A stretch of 64,000 nt of DNA. Origin: Taenia hydatigena (taxonomy: Eukaryota; Platyhelminthes; Cestoda; Cyclophyllidea; Taeniidae). The notes below the pieces were generated by a model, which worked only from the letters and a program-made list of their open reading frames with translations, was not told where the DNA came from and made no database searches. Location: positions 9,257,381-9,321,380 of the forward strand of contig JADWOT020000009.1 in NCBI GenBank assembly GCA_036345935.2. The letters run 5' to 3'. The translations under genes and the position numbers were made by a program. This document shows, in pieces, positions 24,915 to 38,205 of this stretch (positions within the stretch are counted from its first letter, which is position 1; each line of letters starts with the position of its first letter).

Positions 24915-26868
24915 CTATCCATCGAGTTAAGTCAGAAAATATAATCCTCGTTTGCCTAACATAAGAAGCAAACTTTTGTTAAATGCGTTAATGTGATTTG
25001 GCTCTAATTAATTCACCCTCAGAATTGCTTAAGTCTGTAAGGATTAGGGTATTTTAAAACCTCGCCTTCAAAAACGATTCCATAAAACATTTGTCATTTC
25101 CTCTTGTTAGAAGGCCCATGCTGACAGGTTAGAAGCGGAAATAATTGAGCACAGGGTGTAGAACCTCCAGAGCCCCTGTCGGAACTTGTCAAGTGGAGAG
25201 GGATGAACAAACTCCCTGGCAGGCTGTCTAGAGCGAGAGCCCGGAGTCATGCGCTTACGAGAAATTAAATCTGATTACGCCTCACCTGACATAACTTGGA
25301 GCATAACGACTATTTTCACGCCTACACAGTGGATCTTTGTGTGCTTACACTGTTATGAGGCCATTAAAGGCAGCGGAGGGTTAATTTTTGTGCGACATAT
25401 TAAATACAGTAGCGATGGAGAGGATAGGCGTTAGGTGCCTGCGGCATGTTTAAAGGTGCATGTGCCTTTGAAGATTAACCGTTCCTCAAACCGAGATGCC
25501 AATCTTTCGAAAACAATAAGCCATCGACTAAAAGAGAGACAGTGGTACACCAACTTGCTTTTTAACAGCGTAGGGTAGAATAACCAGCACCATTAGTAGA
25601 AAATTGACGTTACAGGAGCCCATTTGGTCTAGTTAGCTGATTCGATTTCGTCTTGATTTGAAATAGCAAATTTTCACTTTAAATGACATTAAGAGAATGC
25701 AGAATAAGGCTTCAAGATTTGCCCAATTTAAATCTAAATATCTAACAGTCTGTAATGGGCATGCACACGGATTATGCATGCAGTAGACAATTTCAGAGAA
25801 ATTACCATTGTCAGAGCTTTATTAGACTTGGTTTTATGTCTATAAAATACGTTTTTTTTTTTAATTCCGACAAACCGAAAACACGAAAGAATGGACATGG
25901 TTTGATTTGCTCCTTTGACCAGCGTGTCCGAATGTACACAGTGCATATATCACTGCCGGCTAGATGTCCACTTTCGTCATTAATGCTTACATTTCTCAAA
26001 TATATTCAAAAAATCAAATTTTTGTTGATTATATGTAGGTCTGGGTGAGTCTTCTTACCTCAACTGCCAAAGAAGGCGTTTTTAATTTGAATGGTTAATA
26101 GTAAGGATTGCTTACTGTTGCGTCTCGAGACCTAGCTGAAGGCAAAATAAGACATGAGACGGGTTGGAATACTAAAGGGCTGAGGACCATCTCGTATAAT
26201 CCGGTGAAACGCAAAGAGGAAACGAAACCGAAGAAGTAAGCTAACAAAGCATTACATGGCGCTCTCTTGGCACTCCCTTCGATTAGCCTCTCTCGTAGGC
26301 CATCACAACGTAGTCAGTGCTAGTCGAAAACACCCACGTGCCAACTGTGTCAGTTATTAAATTTGTTCAAATTTAGCGATTTTTATTGGGTCTGGAGTTT
26401 CATCTTATTGAAGAACTGTTTTGAGGCAAGAAGGACTGTGCTGGCCATCACGATTGCTGTCAAAACACTGGCCTAAGATTCGAGTCACGTAATAAAAGTA
26501 GAAACTCAAATTAGTTATGCAAAAGTAAGGTTCCGCGTCCATTCCTCATTGTCGCTTTGTTCTACCTTCAGTGTTAGTTAGCCATGTTTGCTTAGCCGGC
26601 TTCTACCTAGCTACTAATGAGGTTCTACAGGTACCTTGTAGAGCTTCGTAACAAATCCCCGGATGGCTTGCTTCTAGTGTCGCTGCATTTATCATTAACA
26701 TCCCTACAGAGCAGGGGACTGGGCAGCTGTCAGGGTTCGTCACAGCTTCTCCAATCAGCAGCAGATTCCTGTCTTCTGTCAAGTTGAGGCTTAGCATTCA
26801 GTAACAGATATCAGGCTACCAATCTTTTGCGAATGGGTTTGATTTCATCTGCCAGCAATTTCGCTCCC
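24915..26868. other. Noncoding stretch
   Basis: At 26603-26797 open frames occur on both strands simultaneously with some coding-like bias, so neither can be chosen. Nothing else is supported. Confidence 0.4.
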
Positions 26869-27050
26869 GAGACTTCCACGAGGTCGAAAGGAGACATTGT
26901 GCTTTGGCAGTATATGCATTGCCAAGGTACATAAGGGCTAAGGGGATACTCGTATGACCTTAAGGCCATGCCGCCTAACAGAAGTGTAGCAGCAGAACCT
27001 AAAGCACCCGAAGCGCCGAACTGAAGAGTTAAGCAAGCAATCGAATCATT
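26869..27050 (+). repeat. Dispersed repeat family R1, copy 2
   Basis: Diverged copy in the same orientation as the one at 17869. It aligns over about 180 nt from GAGACTTCC to the AAGCAAGCAATCGAATCA tail, with the GGCCATGCCGCC core intact. Its frame is broken. Confidence 0.5.
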
Positions 27051-27611
27051 ACACTACAATTTGGTTACCAAAGGATGAATGCGACCTTAAATGGTTCATT
27101 AAATTCATATTTACATTTGAAAGCACATTTCATTCATCCGCACATACGTTGACTAAATGACAAAACATCTCCATAAACTGTGCGACAGCAACCTATTTGG
27201 AATTGGATAGACACTAAGAGAGACTACACACTATGAAGGGGAGACAGACTGTATGGAAAACGCCTGCCAAGGTAATCATAACAGAAAGAAAGAAGGTGAG
27301 TATTCATAAATGTAAGAGGAAATCTACGTACATAGTGTAGTTTGCAGAGATTAAAAAGGACACATGCGCAAACTCAGCGTCTTGTAGCTAAATGGCGTAT
27401 CAATTCATTGGTACGTCTATTTGTTTCGTTTCCCAGGTAAGTATTATTGCGTACCAAGCAGGTGTTTGATTTCTTAGTGCGTATTGCATTGACGTCCCTC
27501 CCGCCCTCTCTCGGTGGTCACAACGGGCGTCTTTTTAAGCTCTGCCTAACTGCGCAACTCTAGTCAGGAGAAGTGATTAATGCCCCTTTCGTGGTGGGAT
27601 GTGGTATGCCC

Positions 27612-27632
27612 CACACACACACACACACACAC
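27612..27632. repeat. (CA)n microsatellite
   Basis: An uninterrupted CA dinucleotide tract of about ten units. Confidence 0.95.
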
Positions 27633-28268
27633 GGGTGTTTGTGTAGGTGAGGTGGGACGAGAAGCAGAGCAGGCACAGGCGAGGGTGCACATCTATTTCG
27701 CTTCGCCATCTCAAATCTTGCCAACACGCGATTACGACCGCAATTAAGATACCATCTCTAACTCGCCCTTTCTGTCTAAACCCACCTTACTCTGCCTTAC
27801 CAGCTCAAATCCAGTCCCAAGGTCTTCTGTATCCATCCAAGTCCTAAGGTCAAGAACGCTACAACAATTATTTCCGCTAGTCTTAACGTTAACTTTGGGC
27901 GATATTCCTCCAAATTTGGAGGTAGGTTTGATTGGAAGGTGCAGCATTGTCCTGAACATTCACGGCTGGTTTAAAAAGCAGTGTGATTGGGAACGATAGT
28001 ATATCACCGCACTACCTATTAGGGCGACAAAAGTACATTGTTTAAATTTTTTGCATAACTGACACACAAATTACACTTAAAACTAACCAAATTTACTCAA
28101 ACAATGCTTACAGCCTTAATATTTCCCTGATGATGGAGCAAAAGGTCGGCGAAAGTCATTGAAACTCTTGAGGGGAGCCCTCATAAACCTAGCCAGTATA
28201 CTGTAGAGGGAGACAAGATCTGTAGCGTTCCTTAGATACTTGAATGGAACGCATAACTTTTATGGTAA

Positions 28269-28271
<3 letters not shown>

Positions 28272-28315
<44 letters not shown>
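28272..28315. repeat. (TA)n microsatellite
   Basis: A TA dinucleotide tract of 44 nt interrupted by a single G at 28301. It is self-complementary and hairpin- or cruciform-prone. Confidence 0.97.
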
Positions 28316-29042
28316 GATCCTCAAAGTAACGAGGATTAGTTCAACACACAAATCGTACCATGATGGAGACCAGTTTTCAAGTCCTGGGCTACTCTGCCTC
28401 TACGCTTGTGCAAGGCGTGGATTTTAATTGCAACTGCCCTGACGAGATATGGTGCACTCTCAGAAGCCTTAAGGCAAAACATGAGGCGCATCACTATCAA
28501 TCCTATCAGCGTCACAAAATCTCTTCTTTGAAGTTAGCCGTACGCGCTTCACTTGGCGTCTTCGTTTGATCCACTCACCTAAGCGCTTGCGGGCTCATTA
28601 TTCCACCTTGGCTGGCTCTCAGAAGACACTCCTGTGTGTCTAGCTATCATATGACAGTTTGAATGGGCCTAAAGAGCTCAGGGCTATTCACGACTTGAGG
28701 GAGGAGTGAGTCTTACGAGTTCTCTCAAGGTTGGCGATGCTATTGTGCCCCCTCCTAACTCGCTCACCCGCTCACTTTTGCGCTCACTCGACTTCTATCC
28801 ACCACCTCTCTGCCCCCTCCTACATAGAGCGAGAGACAATATTATCTGATGTCAAAATAGGACAGGGTGAGGAGCTAGGAGAAATAAATTCAAGATTGTA
28901 TCTCCTCTACGCAGAACCTCGTGGTGAGAGCTTGGTACGCGCTAAGCCTCCCCCTCCCCCACTCCGCCACCTCCGCTTGCCTCGACTATTTTATCAGCAC
29001 GCCGAAGATGGCAGTTTGGAACAGCCAAAGAATGTGGTTTAA

Positions 29043-29069
29043 GGGGGGAGGGGGAGGAGGGAAGGGAGG
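29043..29069 (+). other. G-quadruplex-prone G-tract
   Basis: Four or more runs of at least three G separated by 1-4 nt (GGGGGGAGGGGGAGGAGGG then AAGGG). This satisfies the usual intramolecular G4 pattern. It sits in a strand-asymmetric region, with C-rich sequence just upstream (about 28945-28975). Confidence 0.7.
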
Positions 29070-29880
29070 TGATTGTTCTACTGCGACCAATTGTTTGCTG
29101 TCACCGCGAGCGTTGGTGGTGGCGGTGATAGCGGTGGGGATTCGCACGCAAGGATAACTTTTTTCCGTCTGAAATGGCTTTGAGAAGAATGGGGCAATAT
29201 TTAAGGCATGTCAGGAGAGACAAAAGGAAGAAGAAACAAATTTCAGAGGCCTCGACCTATCTCTGATGCTAGGCGCAGAGAAAGAGCATTGTTGGCCATT
29301 TGCGGACGATTTTAAAAAAGGACTATTTGATTTCAGTCCTCATTTAACGTAATGTAAAGAAAAAAAAGAGGATCTTTTTCTTCTCCTTAACTATAGTTTA
29401 GTAAACAGCGTGCTCTTTGGAGGAGTTTTCTTTTGCCTATCATAGCAATACAGTATCACGGGATTTTAAGGCAGGGTTATGACAATCCGATGAGGTGCAG
29501 TTGGGGGAGTAGCTTGAAGCAAATAGTTTAAGCCGAACTTTAGAATGCATCTGCTGGTAGAGCGCTAACCCAAAGCTCTTCATTCATCCTTCCACCAATC
29601 GCCTCTCCACGGCCTAGAAAGTACAATCGGACATTAAGGATGGGGCGGAAAATTCACTTTTTTGTCACACTGACTTAGATTAGATAAGAGCTTCTTCCTC
29701 AATGCGTCCCATTTCGGCTACTGCAGTGAAGGCGACCGCAGCAGTAGTGCAAAGATATAAAGAGTTGGGCAGCGTTATTGCCGGCTTTATTTTGCATTTT
29801 AGTCATTGTCTTATCATTTCTAACTAATATAACAGTTTGCGGATATAAATATACTGCCTTTGAGTTTTTTAAAATTTTAG

Positions 29881-30084
29881 CGATTGGGTCCTTAAGGGAT
29901 GATAAGATGCAAGGATCTGTAAATGAGTCTTGATAAAGTGCCGAAGATCTGAGCTGCCCGAAGGGCTACCAAGTGATGGTGGAAGTCATGAAGGTAAGCG
30001 TCGGGAAGCTCCTTGATTGTGGTGATTACTTTCATTGCTTGAATTTCATTTTATAGCTTTGTGGGCAATGAATGTGCAGTAAAT
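29881..30084 (+). other. Exon-like pair with short intron, possibly noncoding transcript
   Basis: A strong acceptor (TTTTTTAAAATTTTAG) precedes 29881, and AAG|GTAAGC follows at 29993/29994. A second strong acceptor (TGAATTTCATTTTATAG) closes a 62-nt intron at 30055. The segment just before the donor has coding-like bias (DLSCPKGYQVMVEVMK), but every frame across the whole first exon has a stop. It may be UTR or noncoding RNA, or the splice signals may be chance. Confidence 0.2.
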
Positions 30085-33000
30085 CCTATTTATATTATTA
30101 TGGAAGGAATTTAAGGGTGTCATTTACTTAAAAGGTGGTGTTAGAAGGGGATGCCACAAATTCTGTTGACAAACAAATAGTGATCCATTGATACGGCTTG
30201 AAGAGGAATATAATGCAGCTCTACGCTGAAATGGTTTAAGATGAAAAATGAGGTAATTTGACTCCACCGCTGCCATTGCCCTCAAGGGCGCCACAACAAC
30301 TATCCTGAGCTAAAATCGTATACTAAAGCATTTATTTTCTGAGCCACTAAAAGTGCGGCCTCCATGCCGAATGTTGTAACTCAAAAGGTAGACCATTGCA
30401 GTTGTCTAGTTGATATCGCAAGGATACCAACGCGTTTGAGTTTACCACAGATTCGATTACCAGGATGTCCTTAGACACATTTCTCAAAGCCTTCTAAAGC
30501 AAAATAGAACAAACGACCGAGCGCTTGGATGCTGCACGTGTCGATGGCCATGCCGTATATGGTAGTTGCGGAGATGGCGAGTTGTTGCACAGGCGGAAAT
30601 GGTATTGATAAACAAGTGGCGGATATGGTGAGAGATGAAGGGGGTAGACTCTTCGAGGTCAGTTGACGCTGGAAGACCCGATGCGTCTGTTGTGGGTGGT
30701 GGTTGTTAACCGGCAGAGAGGTAGTTGTTTAGGCAACACATCTCGCCCCGTTGACCGCACCACAGCCATTCCACCAAAGTCACTTGGCCACCAGATAGAA
30801 ATGAAACCAAGATACACACCTCTCCAAAATCAGTCACCATGGGGTCACCTTGTGCTAAGCAGTAAAACCACTTCTGCCTAAATAAGACCGGGTTATGCAT
30901 TGGGGACGATAAAGTGGTCACATTTTGGAGCTTTAATAAACATCCACCTTAACATAGTTAAATGCCATCCGATTCAGAAGTTATTTTTTTATTTTAACCC
31001 TTCCATTTGGGTCATTCACTTCATGGTTTGGTTATCTTGCCTTCATACACGTGGGCCTTGGAATGTAAAAAGACCCCATCTGAGAAGGCATGTCTAGTTC
31101 CGTATACACTTCTGACTTGGTAAACAAACTGCACACCAGTTAAAATGCGCTAATTTTTTGCGAAAGGTATTTTATTTTTAAAATTATTTCTGCTTATTAC
31201 TGCGCAAACTTTTACATCACCTCCACAGTTTTGTGGCTACATTAGGCCAATGCAAATTCGCCAAGCCTTGATAACAGAAATTGCAAAACACTGTGATTTG
31301 TAGGCAACAGCTATTGAATACCTCGTTCTGGACAATTCTGATCGCAGCAGTAGTTGGAGGACAAACCACTTAGCCCTGAACTCAGCCGCATCGGTCAAGC
31401 GGTTGTTGAATTATCCGTCATGATACGGTGGAAAGAAAACTTGCTTTAATAAGATGAAACGCTAGATTAAAGGAAGTGAGGAGGGATTCTGTTCTGGTGT
31501 GTTCCATTGGCGTGGTGAAGGTGAATTGTTTGGCGATGCACTGTCACGATAGCAAACCGAGGGAGAGAGAGGGCGAGAAATAGGTGAGACTGCAAGCAAC
31601 AAAACACACGTTACATACACACACCCCGGGATGGATAAATGGGGCTAGTAGGCGCGCAAACGCACAAACGCATACATACAAAACACGCCTTTTCGGTTTA
31701 ATACTTCTTTACATGCCAACCACGGCGCATTGCGTGTGCCCAATGCACGAGCTCTGACGGTTGGGTGGCGGAGGGACGCTAGAGATACCATCTTTGGCTC
31801 GTTTGGTCCAAGCAAGGTAATCCGAACCATCACGCTAACCAAGAGCATAGGGATAGGGCGGGGCGAAGAGGGGGCAAAAGGTCGCCAAAAACACAATTCA
31901 CTTGTTAAAAGCGCCTCGTAGGTGTATAAGAAAATACCCACCGCATTACCCATCACAAAAATAACTCGGATACCACTTTAGCTGTGATATTCCTGCTGAA
32001 CGCTTAGTACATAAGTTTTTATTAAGCATAATTTGGTTTAAAGTTGATTCCACTAGAGGCAGCTTAGCAGGCCATTGACTGGTACAATTTGCAGCCTCTA
32101 AATAAAATGTCAAACGTCAGTGACAAGCGCCAGAGGAAAGGTTAGCTTCTTCCAAACGAGGCTATGATAAGTCCGAGAAAATTCACTTCCACTGTTTACA
32201 AAATTCAGCAAACAAGACCAGTGGTAATAAAACCATGAGACAGGCATTATTAAAATATAAATAAAAAAACAATTCTTGTGACTGGAAAATTGCGCTAATT
32301 TCCTTTCCTCCACCGGTGAGCCCTTTCCACAAGCTATTATGCGATGATTTCACATTGCTAAAGTTTTCAATTATTCTCAAGCAAGGATTTAGTTCAGTAG
32401 ATGTTTTGAGGCAGTAAATCCCACGGTTTATGATCCAAAGCGGAAATGTTTCATTTATGATCCATTTTAACTATATTTTTATGATAATCTTATTTGAGAA
32501 TGCACATTTTACGCTCTCCATTTAGCACTTGTAGAAGGTAAGCCGCCTCCAGAAGGCGATTCGCTACGAGCGCCCACCGCGCACTTCCGCAGCAGGCTGT
32601 GTATGCACAGCCCAGGGAGTGACCACTCGCGGAATCAAGAAGCAAACTAAAAATTGTGGGCTATTTTTAAAAAGTTTGGATCTGGACTCAAAATAGATGC
32701 TCAGTAGGGGCAAAGAGCAGTCAGGAGGTCCGTAATGATGCTCATGAAGTAACCTTTTGAAACAACTTTACTGTATTCATTCTGTGAGAAATCGGTAAAC
32801 ATGCAGTTCCCATTCGAAATTAGGCATTCTCCAGGTAAATAGTTAAATGGAGGTCATTATTCATTAGCACTGTTAGCAGCCTTAGTGCAACATTCCTCAC
32901 AGTTCATTCTTGTGAAACAAAACTAGGCTACACTCAAAACATTTTTTTGGTAGTGTGAAAACATTCAACCAGTTTGGTCCTGCCCAAGAGAGGGAGGAGG

Positions 33001-36000
33001 AGGAGGAGGAGGAGGAGGCACATGTCTGTGCCTCACACACGCTCACGGAGGCAGAGGCAGGGAGTGTAAGATTTCCCGTCTTCCCTCCCTTTTTCCCTTC
33101 CCCGTGCAAAGGAGAATGTGACACTGCTCACACCTTAATTTTTCTGCCTGTGTGGCTGCAGAGGCAGCAGGAGGAGGAGGAGGAGGTGTTGGCGATGACT
33201 ATGGTGGTGGTTGTGGTGGCAGCGCGTGTGAGGCGTAATCAATTTTCGTGGCGACAGAAGAAGTTCGTTCTGCTCCATGAAAGTCCCTTACCCACCACCT
33301 CCTCCTCTACCTCCCCCCTGCTCCTCCTCTTCCCTTCTCCCTGTCAAAACAGACTCACAAGTTTAAACACATGAGTTTAGGAGGGCATTAAAGAATTACC
33401 CTCGAGAACTGCCACTGCTGCTTCTAGTGATTCCATTTACTTAAAATTGGGCTGACCCACAACATGTTTATGGGAACTCACCTAGTTGAAAAATTAACCT
33501 ACTTAAGAGCAAAATCTACGGAGAGAGAAGATGTTAGAGATTTTTTTTTGATAAGAGGACAAAATGAACGGTGTTAAGTAGTTGTAGTGACTACCAAGGT
33601 AGGATAAAGTGAAGCATTTCGTTAGCAGGATAGGAAGGAGCCATTTATTCGCCTCTTCTCAATCTCTTTAGTTCTCTCTCTCGTCGGAGATGTTATTTTC
33701 TTTGCTTTTGCGATTTGTCACCCCCAGATTAAGAGTAGAAGTGGAAGAATCGAGTTAATATGAGATTGAGAGCTCTTCCTGAAGTTTGTGGAGCAAAATG
33801 CTGGGTGGTTACACTTTGCTTGCTGAAGACAATGGTCAAGCTAATTACTTATAAATGATCTCATTCTGAGGAAAGCTGAATTTAATCCCCTTATGGTGAG
33901 ATATTCTAAAAATGTTCAAGAACATCCACTAATGAAGCTCTGGCACTTTGAAAACCACAATTTGTGGACTAAGTTTCGATTCCCAACACTGAACCACCAC
34001 CTGTAATTTTAAAGGAGGGACAAAAAGAAAAGGCCAAAAGTAAATCTTTTGAAAGGAGAAATGGATTTGGGCCACGAGGAGCCTTAGTGACAAGCGGTAA
34101 TTTGAGAGGTAATCACCGCATTGCGGCTGGCTCTTGAGCCTCCGGTTACTTCCTGAGTTGACAACGACTTTGCACAATCCTCGATCGCATGAAGAAATGT
34201 AGAGCACCCAAATTAATCCGCATAATGGGGCAATCCACCAGCGCAGCTTACTTAACGCACAAATCTAATTCCCTGCTAATTAGAAAGAGACGGTGACTGA
34301 ACATTTGACCGTTTTTACTGCATTTTAACCGCAATTAGATTGATAAAAAACTGCAAAATCATGCATTTTAGGGTGTTTTTTAACGAATCAACTACTCCTT
34401 TGGACGCAAAGAAAACAAGCGAGAGGTGAACGGAGTGAGCGGAGGGAGAAGAAGGCAACTAAAGTAGTCCAGCGGTCTTCAACTGACAAACCAACTGACT
34501 GCAAGAAATGCAGACAGAAATGAAAATAAATTGATAGAGAAAGCATTGTCCTAGGCAAAATGAATTAAAGAAGGCAATTGGCATAAAACCGTCTCCAGGA
34601 GTTCTGACTTTGATAGAATCATTTATACTCTAGCATTCAAATAATGGATTTACTGGCTGCGGGTAGATACCGAAAAAAATACAAGACTTACGTGGTTCTA
34701 ATGCTACCAATGATACAAAGCTGAAATGTGCGATAAAATCTTTTAAGGTCGCCAGAGGGTTATCTTAAAGAGTAAAATCAGGCGGAAGAATACCGCCATA
34801 AAATGTGGTCTAGGGACTTCATTTGACGTTCTTAGCAAGCAACTGCGAATTGAATGATTCCCAACGCAGCAGCTATTTCAAAACTGTAAAGAGTTGGCCA
34901 ACTAGTTTTTTTCCGGTGGCCATCAGTAGTCCGCTTTGAGCCAACTTACTTCAGCACCATCGACTTTCACTGTAAACGCTTCAGTCTTGGTCCAATTCGG
35001 CCACCGCTGAATGGTTAATAGAATTGGACTAACCATAATCACTTTTCGCATTAATATGTTTATCAAAGAGACCTTACGTGGGTTTAATTAGTTTAAATTG
35101 CAATTATTTTCTCCGAAACAATCGGTTTAAAGCGATTTCAGCATATACGGCTCCGCAAACTGTCAGTACCGGATTAATATGCTGAAGGTAGCCTAAAGAC
35201 TATATATTGTCGTAAAAACCGTAAATCTCAACGAATCCAACGCACCAGATGTGGCTTCGCAATGGCAAAAAAAAACGACCTTAGTCGCAATCACGATGGA
35301 AAACACACCTCTGATAGGTATCGCAGCAAATTGGGAAAAACACGTTGCTTTAAAAGGTGCTGAGGCGGTGAGACTGAAATTTGCGCCTGCCAACTCCAAG
35401 ATAATAAATCGAAAGGCGAAGTCTAACATATGCGAAGATTGTGTTAGCTAGCGTACGATTTCCCTTCATTCTTCCTCATTATCGTGAAGCGCATGATTTA
35501 ATCTTTCAACCTCTTATTTTATGACTACCCGAAATCATTCTTGCGAAATGGTTAAGCATTTTATCATTGGCACTGTTTAAATGTGTTATTGGCTTTAGAC
35601 CCGGAGTCAAGAGATAATTTATTTTACAGCACGATAAAAGGAAGGTGGAATAATGTCCAGGTTTATTTCGGAGATGTATTTGAAAATGACACGGATTCTG
35701 ACACACCACCTCAAGCCCGACAAACGGGGCCGAGTTAGTAAAAGGGAAGCGCAGAAGCGTGCGCTAAATTCCCACAGGCGGCTACTGCACTGCCACCTTA
35801 TTCTGCATTGAGAGACTTTTGAAGTTAAATTGGGAAGAGAAGGAAGGGAGGAATGAAGGGAAGGGGGAAGGCTTGGTCGGGGTGGAGTGCGGTGGCGTGT
35901 GAGGAGCATTGAAGCGGTGAGCTCGGCCAGTTCTTTCGCCTCCTATGAAGGGCACAGTGTATCGTTGTGCGTCTTTTGTGTTCAGTATCCTCACACCCTC

Positions 36001-37416
36001 ACACACCCACGCTCATACTTCCCAGGCATTTGCGGCTCCGAGCGCGAGGACCAAAGTCGGTACATTAGCATGCGTCTATCAAAACCTCAAACGATAAAAA
36101 ACCAGAGCAGAAGAGGAACTTTTAAGCGAGGCATTTCCTCTTCTTCCCCCACCTCCTCCTTCTCCTCTCACTTTCTAGTTCAACCAAAGGAATTAAATTA
36201 TTTCAATGGAGAAAAAAACGCGATGGAACAAGATACGTGTCTAGCGTTATGAAGCTAAAGGCCTATTCAGATCTTCACAATTCGTTTTGCGTTTTAACTC
36301 GCGGACCTATTAACTTAGGAAATTGTTTTGCAAGGTCTTATGATGAGGTGGGTGCAGTAGAAACTGTGGTGTTTTTGGTTGTCAATGATGCTTGCAAGCA
36401 TCAGAGGCTAGGAACTCGGGAAAGGTCTTTAAATCAACACAGATACCCAATTCCCAAGCAAAATGACAATTTAGCCCTTGTCTATCCTTAAAGCAATTAC
36501 TCGTTGCTTGAATAGACTCTAAACTACGCCGGTAGTTAGATCTACCCATCTTGTCTACAAGTACAAATGCAGAATGCAAGACGCCGAGCCTCCCGAGAAC
36601 ACATAGCAACACATTTTAGCGGTATGGGAAGTTAAAAGGAGTAAAAGCCATCAAACTACACAGACTGTAAGCCTGACCTAAAGCTGATGAAATTTTGCGA
36701 CTGACCGAATCGAATGTAGCCAACAAAAGGTCGGTAATATCGGCTGACCGAAGATGTTTATGCGATTTTTAATATAATCTGCTACGAACATGGTATGATT
36801 CTGAGAAAATTGTGACCCGCATCCAATTTTTTAGTAATCAGGTATTAAAAAGTACAGATTTGTTAAAATTCTTTTAGCAATGCGTGCTTTACTGAGCTAC
36901 ATACTCCTTTTCCTTCACTTCGGAATGTCCGGTTCACTGAGTTAAAAGTTGGTTGAATGTTTGGACAGTGGTTTCGAGGTGTTATGAAGAGGAACTGGGA
37001 TCGGAACACACTTTTTTTTGAAATGGCTTCCAGATTGTCATCCTGCTGGTGGGCTGCCCATAGACGAATTAACCAATTTCAGGATGAATAATTAATGCAC
37101 CTTGAGAGCAAGGGACTAAGAATAGCATCCAAATGTTGTTTTTCAATGAATGATAAAGCTCACGATTCATAACAGCGTCATTAAAAAACCTTTCCTTTGT
37201 ATATCACTTTTCCTTATGCAAAAACCGCCGTGCATTTTAGATGGCTATTACTGAACCCCAAACTATCCACTCGTTACCAGAATCCTCTAAGGCACGCATC
37301 AAGTCATTCATTCAAGTCTGTGCTTTTTCTAACTACTCTGGATCTAGCAACGATTGTGAATGATGCCGCATCTTTTTGATACGATACAACTTTAAGGCGT
37401 GAAATAAACTATTCCT
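30085..37416. other. Intergenic, low-complexity islands only
   Basis: Apart from the purine repeats near 33.0 kb, there is a CpG-richer patch at 31620-31920 with open frames on both strands, and another two-strand open stretch at 35193-35451. Neither gives a strand-specific case for a gene. Confidence 0.45.
32992..33018 (+). repeat. (GGA)n purine repeat
   Basis: About eight GGA/AGG units. A second shorter GGA run lies at 33168-33187, and a pyrimidine-rich CTCC tract at 33290-33345. This makes a local purine/pyrimidine-skewed island. Confidence 0.9.
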
Positions 37417-37767
37417 ATGGAAACAATGGGGACTAGGAAGGTAATGGCAAGAGAACCTCATGTCACGAAACCCACCTACGAACAGGTGGGCGAATGGAGT
37501 GAAAGATCGTCTCTTTCTCTACACCAATTCTCCAATGACATTTCCCAAAGCCATTATCACCTTCTCTTGGTAGGAGACAATCACATATTTGCTTGTGAAA
37601 TGGAACAGAGACAAAAAGGGCTAGGACAGGAGTTGTCGTTTCTGGAGGCAGAGAATTTTATAGAAAGATCCCTTTGGAAAATAAACCTGCACCACCACTT
37701 CACCAAATTAAGTGTGGCATTATTTGATTGCCTTAAAATTAGTAGAAAACTAAATATTTTATTCTAA
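37417..37767 (+). CDS. Hypothetical 116-aa open frame
   Basis: ATG-initiated frame (begins METMGTRKVMAREPHV) ending in TAA, with two AATAAA motifs at 37779-37784 and 37789-37794, where a 3' end would be expected. No signal peptide, membrane segment or known domain is visible. Codon bias is weaker than in the Prox and actin exons. It may be a chance frame. Confidence 0.2.
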   Translation: METMGTRKVMAREPHVTKPTYEQVGEWSERSSLSLHQFSNDISQSHYHLLLVGDNHIFACEMEQRQKGLGQELSFLEAENFIERSLWKINLHHHFTKLSVALFDCLKISRKLNILF

Positions 37768-38049
37768 GCATAAAGCAAAATAAAGTTGAATAAATTAAAG
37801 TTACTTTGATAAAGAAAGTACCATGAATTAAATACTTGGGAATCAATAGTGCTGTTTTTGCTCTTCCCACAACTTAAGGCGCACTCGGTGCTAATATTCC
37901 TGATTTAAAATCAAAGGCTAGTTTCCAACTGGTCCACGGGACAGACAGGACTGACGACTCTTGTAATTTTGTGTTATTGGAGCCATCACCAGACCAGTTA
38001 AACTATTGAATGGCATTGTACCCCCCTGGGACTATCCTAATATCGGTAG

Positions 38050-38205
38050 AAGTCATAATACGAGGGTAAAGTGCACATTTTTTACGCGCAGAAGGCCTGA
38101 TCGGCCTACCGCCACAGTTTGGAGGCCATGCCGCCGAGCAGAATAAAAAAGGCGAAGCCGTAAGTGGCCGCAAAACCAAAGCCAAGAGATAAATAAATGA
38201 CCCAA
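38050..38205 (+). repeat. Dispersed repeat family R1, copy 3
   Basis: Aligns best around GGAGGCCATGCCGCCGAGCA and the following GGCGAAGCC segment. The left half is more diverged. Same orientation as the other two copies. Confidence 0.45.

Noticed and set aside
32955..33374. 139-codon plus-strand frame with Glu and Val runs
   Set aside because: Driven by GGA and GTG repeats. No domain or coding bias outside the repeats.
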